Assembly (NCBI GenBank): GCA_902577905.1
Contig: CACHAQ010000015.1
Location: forward strand, 1 to 34,288
Source: an uncultured Alphaproteobacteria bacterium
GTDB lineage: Bacteria; Pseudomonadota; Alphaproteobacteria; HIMB59; GCA-002718135
Direction of reading: 5' to 3'
Length of the DNA: 34,288 nucleotides
Below, one piece after another: positions 32,686 to 34,288 of this stretch (within the stretch, counting starts at the first letter, position 1; each line of letters begins with the position of its first letter). Position numbers and translations under genes: made by a program. Below the pieces are notes generated by a model. The model ran no database searches. It was given only the letters and a program-made list of their open reading frames with translations, and was not told the DNA's origin.

Positions 32686-33664
32686 ACTTTTGTGATTTGG
32701 AATAAATGTAATTGGTTAAAATAATTGCAATTATTAACATAGCGCCTAGTATGGTTAATTGTGATTCAATTTTTATTCTTGCAACATTTAAACCTGCTCT
32801 TAAAATTACAACGATCCAGAAAGCAATAAAAGTACCAAAAATATTTCCTCTACCACCAAAAATATATGTTCCGCCTAACATAACCATAAGAACTATTTCT
32901 AATTCTGCACCAGTTGCCATATTGAATCTTGCAACTGCCAGTCTAGAAGTAGTTAAAACTCCAGCAATACCACAAACTAAACCAGATAAAGTAAAAAGTA
33001 ATAGCTTGATACGATCAACTTTAATTCCAGAATATTTTGCTGTTTGTGGATTTGTACCTATCAAATAAAGTTGCTTACCGTAAATAGTTGAGCTCAAGAA
33101 AAAACCAACGACAATTGCAAAAACTGTAAATATTATAACTGGAATCGGAACTATACCAATGTAACGATAATCTATTCCAATAAACCAAGAAGGATAACCA
33201 CCTAAAGAAAAATCACTAGCTAGAGATTGAGCTATTCCACGATATAAAGTTAATGTGCCTATTGTAAGTATTATTGAAGGTATTTGCAATTGTGTCACAA
33301 GTATTCCATTAAATAAACCACATAGTGTTCCAGAAAAGAGAGCTATAAGCATAGAGATTGGCATACCAAGACCCGCATTATATGCAGTACCAAAGATAAC
33401 TGCAGTAAGAGCAATCATTGAGGCAATAGATAAATCTATTTCACCAGAAATTATTATTAAAGTTAGTATTATTGCTATTAATCCATACTCTACATAAGGT
33501 GTAGCAGAGTCCATTATAAATGCTAAATCAGCAAAGAAAGGTGATAGTTGTATTGATGAAATAATTGAAATAATCAACAATATCACAGCAACCCATTCAG
33601 GTCTTATAATCCAATATCTTAATGTTGGATTTTCATTTAAATAAATTGAAATTGTTTTAAGCAT
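32684..33664 (-). CDS. sugar ABC transporter permease (RbsC/RhaQ type)
   Basis: A 326-residue inner-membrane permease of the ribose/rhamnose (CUT2) class with eight to ten helices. ISGEIDLSIASMIAL and LQIPSIILTIGTLTLYRG are the class signatures. IGTNPQTAKYSGI (cytoplasmic coupling region) and GAELEIVLMVMLGGTYIFGGRG follow. I start at ATG 33664, which overlaps the stop of the preceding permease by eight bases; a start at 33676 would add four residues. Paired permeases plus a mutarotase resemble the RhaP-RhaQ-RhaU part of rhizobial rhamnose operons. The ATPase and binding protein would be expected beyond the right edge. Confidence 0.93.
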   Translation of the reverse strand: MLKTISIYLNENPTLRYWIIRPEWVAVILLIISIISSIQLSPFFADLAFIMDSATPYVEYGLIAIILTLIIISGEIDLSIASMIALTAVIFGTAYNAGLGMPISMLIALFSGTLCGLFNGILVTQLQIPSIILTIGTLTLYRGIAQSLASDFSLGGYPSWFIGIDYRYIGIVPIPVIIFTVFAIVVGFFLSSTIYGKQLYLIGTNPQTAKYSGIKVDRIKLLLFTLSGLVCGIAGVLTTSRLAVARFNMATGAELEIVLMVMLGGTYIFGGRGNIFGTFIAFWIVVILRAGLNVARIKIESQLTILGAMLIIAIILTNYIYSKSQK

Positions 33665-34288
33665 TAATACCACCACTTAATTTTTTCATTCTGTAAATTA
33701 TTAACTGATCTAGTGCTAAAGCTACAACAATAATTAAACCATAAATCGCTTTTTGAAATTCTCCAGGTATATTTAAGACAGGTAGTGCAACATTTATAAT
33801 ACCTAATAAAAGTATTCCTAAAAATGTTCCTAATACACTTCCAGAACCTCCAGTGATACTTGTTCCTCCAATAATTACACCCGCAATTACGATAAATTCA
33901 ATTCCAACACCTGTTACTCCAGGATTTACATACCCAAATCTTGATGCATAAAATAGCCCTGCAACTCCTGCTAACATTCCACAAATACCAAAACAAAACA
34001 GAGTAACTTTAGTTACATTAATTCCCTTAAGATGAGCTGCAACAGGATTACTTCCAGTGGCATAAATCTCACGGCCTAAAACTGAATGACGCATTACCAA
34101 ATGAGTAATTACTACAATTATTGCACTAAAAATTAAAATACCTGGAATTGAAAAAAGGAAAGAAGTTTGAGAAAATGAAACTACATGCTCGGGAATATCA
34201 TTTCTATCAATCTGTCTTCCTCCACTAACAATAAAAACTAAACCTCTGTACAAACTTAATGTTCCTAATGTTACTATTATTGAATGCA
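33657..34288 (-). CDS. sugar ABC transporter permease (RbsC/RhaP type), N terminus outside window
   Basis: The second CUT2 permease, of which about 209 residues are visible. The frame stays open past 34253 to the edge, reading SIIVTLGTLSLYRGLVF, so the TTG at 34253 is not the start and the gene continues off the window. Visible parts are the coupling region YATGSNPVAAHLKGI, GVTGVGIEFIVIAGVIIGGTSITGG and GSVLGTFLGILLLGIINVALPVL. It precedes the other permease gene with an eight-base overlap; they probably form a heterodimeric channel. The substrate is inferred as rhamnose or a similar deoxysugar from the mutarotase downstream. Confidence 0.93.
   Translation of the reverse strand, partial: HSIIVTLGTLSLYRGLVFIVSGGRQIDRNDIPEHVVSFSQTSFLFSIPGILIFSAIIVVITHLVMRHSVLGREIYATGSNPVAAHLKGINVTKVTLFCFGICGMLAGVAGLFYASRFGYVNPGVTGVGIEFIVIAGVIIGGTSITGGSGSVLGTFLGILLLGIINVALPVLNIPGEFQKAIYGLIIVVALALDQLIIYRMKKLSGGINA

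Noticed and set aside
21266..34288. Genomic island with integration ends
   Set aside because: I see no tRNA, integrase, direct-repeat ends or change in base composition; the region is as compact as the core.

Overview
The window is a gene-dense, very AT-rich stretch of bacterial chromosome, roughly 30% GC by eye. Gene content and order point to a streamlined alphaproteobacterium. The signs are an F0 ATP synthase cluster with separate b' and b subunits and no F1 genes beside it, the order mutY / DUF721 / dsbA-like / smc, and the order ispH-thrB-rnhA. The low GC, tiny spacers and sugar/polyol genes would suit a marine SAR11-like or HIMB59/AEGEAN-169-like lineage. That placement is inference and was not tested. 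I call 36 protein genes and see no tRNA, rRNA, CRISPR array, integrase or insertion sequence. Gaps between called genes add up to about 560 bases (about 1.6%), and the longest is 112 bases.

Positions 1-11148 are a purine block. The 3' end of guaB with purE and purK runs on the + strand. purM-purN-purF-purD-purC runs on the - strand. purL-purQ runs on the + strand from a 73-base divergent spacer shared with purM. Together they encode most steps from phosphoribosylamine to SAICAR, plus IMP to XMP; purB, purH, purA and guaA are not here. PurL is a PurS-PurL fusion with PurQ as a separate protein.

Positions 11150-21265 are housekeeping genes: mutY on the - strand, then on the + strand a DUF721/DciA-like protein, a DsbA-like oxidoreductase, an unusually short SMC, the F0 genes atpI-atpB-atpE-atpF'-atpF, and then ispH-thrB-rnhA and a YceI protein.

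Positions 21271 to the end are accessory carbon metabolism. A polyol module (SDR, xylitol-type dehydrogenase, mannitol/arabinitol-type dehydrogenase, xylulokinase) appears built to channel sugar alcohols to D-xylulose 5-phosphate. A second group (DMT exporter or importer, serine hydrolase, Ldh-family dehydrogenase, and a divergent FAD-linked D-2-hydroxyacid dehydrogenase) suggests handling of 2-hydroxy or 2-imino acids. The last group on the - strand (two RbsC/RhaPQ-type permeases, SDR, L-rhamnose mutarotase, Gfo/Idh/MocA oxidoreductase) looks like the downstream part of a deoxysugar import and oxidation operon that continues beyond the right edge.

The least ordinary features are the PurSL fusion, the short-armed SMC, the xylulose-centred polyol module and the uncharacterised hydroxyacid/serine-hydrolase/exporter group. 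None of these amounts to a clearly new system on sequence reading alone.
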